Shown in pieces: positions 6,368-7,285 of a stretch of DNA of 7,285 bases. The stretch lies in assembly GCA_015067375.1 (NCBI GenBank), contig SVMQ01000108.1, positions 1-7,285 on the forward strand, written 5' to 3'. The DNA is from Oscillospiraceae bacterium (GTDB taxonomy: Bacteria > Bacillota > Clostridia > Oscillospirales > Ruminococcaceae). Each line of letters opens with the position of its first letter. Position 1 is the stretch's first letter. The translations under genes were made by a program, and so were the position numbers. The notes below the pieces were generated by a model. The model saw only the letters and a program-made list of their open reading frames with translations. It did no database searches and was not told the DNA's origin.

Positions 6368-7048
6368 TCAGTTTTTTTTCTTGTGTATAGCTTTGTAGCC
6401 AAGACCACGCACCGTCACTATCTCGAAATCTGTATTTTCGCGGAAGCGCTCGCGCAGACGGTTGATATGTACATCTACTGTGCGTATCTCGCTGTCGCTG
6501 TCCATCTCCCAGAATTCGTCCATTATGTTTGCGCGGGTAAAGGTTTTGCCGGGGAATGACAGCAGCTTGAACAGTATCTGAAACTCCTTTTTCGGCAGCG
6601 TCAGCACCTCGTTGCCGCTGGTGACGGACAGTGAGTCGTATTCGAGCATTGTGTCACCGATAGTCAGCTTTTTTTCCTCAGATATCTTTGCACGGCGCAT
6701 AAGGGCTTTTATGCGCAGCAGCATCTCTATCTCGTCCACAGGCTTTACCATGAAATCGTCCGTACCTAGCGTGAATGCCTTTCGGACATCCTCCGCGCCA
6801 TCGCGTGCAGTTATTATCAGCACAGGTATCTCGCTTCCGCTGTCGCGCAGTGTGCGCAGGAATGTATAGCCGTCCATCTCAGGCATCATGACATCCAGCA
6901 CGATAAGGTCGATGTGCGTTGTTTCAAGCAGCTGCAGCGCCTCTCTTCCGTTGCAGGCGGTGTAGGGCTTGTAGCCGTTCTGTTCCAGCGTTACCTCATA
7001 TAAGCGGCGGATGTGCGCGTGGTCATCCACCACGAGTATATTGAACAT
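6368..7048 (-). CDS. OmpR/PhoB-family DNA-binding response regulator
   Basis: 226 residues, the normal length for this family. The receiver domain (about 1-117) has the acidic pair Asp8/Asp9, the phospho-acceptor Asp52 in IVLDVMMPEMDG, Thr80 (LIITARDG) and Lys102 (MVKPVD), all in the expected places. The C-terminal winged-helix domain (~123-222) ends with the typical recognition helix RTVDVHINRLRERF (189-202) and wing TVRGLGYKA (212-220). GGAGGT 5 bases before the ATG supports the start. The histidine kinase follows after one base and is the expected phosphodonor. The gene starts only 13 bases after the PHP gene stop, so it is probably read from a promoter outside the window. The last codons run through eight consecutive A's. 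Target promoters cannot be inferred. Confidence 0.95.
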   Translation of the reverse strand: MFNILVVDDHAHIRRLYEVTLEQNGYKPYTACNGREALQLLETTHIDLIVLDVMMPEMDGYTFLRTLRDSGSEIPVLIITARDGAEDVRKAFTLGTDDFMVKPVDEIEMLLRIKALMRRAKISEEKKLTIGDTMLEYDSLSVTSGNEVLTLPKKEFQILFKLLSFPGKTFTRANIMDEFWEMDSDSEIRTVDVHINRLRERFRENTDFEIVTVRGLGYKAIHKKKN

Positions 7049-7053
7049 TGCAG

Positions 7054-7059
7054 ACCTCC
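7054..7059 (-). promoter_or_regulatory. Ribosome binding site of the response regulator
   Basis: GGAGGT on the minus strand, 5 bases before the ATG at 7048, placed in the 13-base gap after the PHP gene stop. It is a strong site, so the regulator can be translated independently of the gene before it. Confidence 0.8.
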
Positions 7060-7061
7060 GT

Positions 7062-7285
7062 TTATACAGGCAGCGTGCGCTGCAGAGGGATCACTCTGCC
7101 CTCTTTAAGCATACGCAGATAATCCTCGTGCGAATTTATAGGCTCAGGCACGGAAATTCCGCTTCCGAAGAGCGAATGCAGGTGATGGCTGTCAGAGCCG
7201 CCAGTTTTGATGAGCCCGTACATATCGGCGTAGAGGTTCGCGCGCTCGTTGTACATTTTAGCAGGGTCGTGGCTTCCGTTTACTA
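7062..7285 (-). CDS. PHP-domain metal-dependent phosphoesterase (C-terminal part)
   Basis: The last 74 codons, running off the right edge and ending in TAA at 7064-7062. The open frame starts VNGSHDPAKMYNERAN, and LIKTGGSDSHHLHSLFGSGI follows further on. The pattern 'NGS... then GSDSHH' matches the late metal-binding part of PHP-domain hydrolases (histidinol-phosphatase-like or RNase AM-like proteins), where the final Asp-x-His ligates the metal centre. An ATG at 7256 lies inside this conserved part, so it is not the true start. The gene is followed after 13 bases by the response regulator and is probably in the same transcript. Substrate cannot be told from this fragment: nucleotide, sugar phosphate or histidinol phosphate are all possible. 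Confidence 0.75.
   Translation of the reverse strand, partial: VNGSHDPAKMYNERANLYADMYGLIKTGGSDSHHLHSLFGSGISVPEPINSHEDYLRMLKEGRVIPLQRTLPV

Noticed and set aside
6371..6377. A AAA AAC heptamer in frame at the end of the response regulator, a classic -1 frameshift site
   Set aside because: A -1 shift there would only replace the final Asn with Leu-Thr before a stop, so it gives no meaningful alternative product. Only a +1 shift or loss of an A would reach the kinase frame.
6043..6390. 115-codon plus-strand open frame opposite the histidine kinase N-terminus
   Set aside because: It lies antisense to the HAMP and membrane segments of a clear kinase gene, has no ribosome binding site and its peptide has no recognisable features.

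Overview
The window looks like a stretch of a low-to-mid GC Firmicutes chromosome, most probably a Clostridia/Oscillospiraceae organism of the Ruminococcus type. This rests on the gene families (a YtrA-like GntR/ABC-2 operon, an OmpR-type two-component system, a PHP phosphoesterase), GGAGG-type ribosome binding sites, tight gene packing and frequent ATA codons. The assignment is an inference from sequence style, not from a search.

Left part, plus strand (1-3394): the last 49 codons of a GntR-family regulator overlap by 4 bases (ATGA) with an ABC-transporter ATPase. That gene in turn overlaps by 26 bases with a 790-residue ABC-2-like permease. The permease has about nine membrane segments and a large C-terminal domain that topology rules place outside the membrane. 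This is the classic layout of a self-regulated YtrA-type operon: repressor, ATPase, permease. A GC-rich hairpin at 3420-3451 separates it from the convergent gene to its right.

Middle, minus strand (3472-5103): a stand-alone gene for an unusual large sigma-70-family protein. ECF-like sigma regions 2 and 4 are followed by a second, winged-helix-like DNA-binding segment and a ~300-residue C-terminal domain I do not recognise. It appears to have its own promoter, and a perfect 16-bp palindrome covers the predicted -10 element. The gene is noticeably more AT-rich than its neighbours. This is the part of the window most likely to be poorly described.

Right part, minus strand (5302-7285): the end of a PHP-domain phosphoesterase, an OmpR-family response regulator and a membrane histidine kinase follow one another with gaps of 13 and 1 bases, so they probably form one transcript. 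It ends in a hairpin plus T-rich tail at 5220-5271. The kinase has almost no extracytoplasmic loop. Three A-runs (8, 7 and 6) cluster at the regulator/kinase junction.

Overall the window holds three adjacent signal-response modules (GntR/ABC, sigma fusion, two-component system). I see no mobile element, CRISPR array, tRNA or rRNA. The sequence does not show that the three modules regulate one another.
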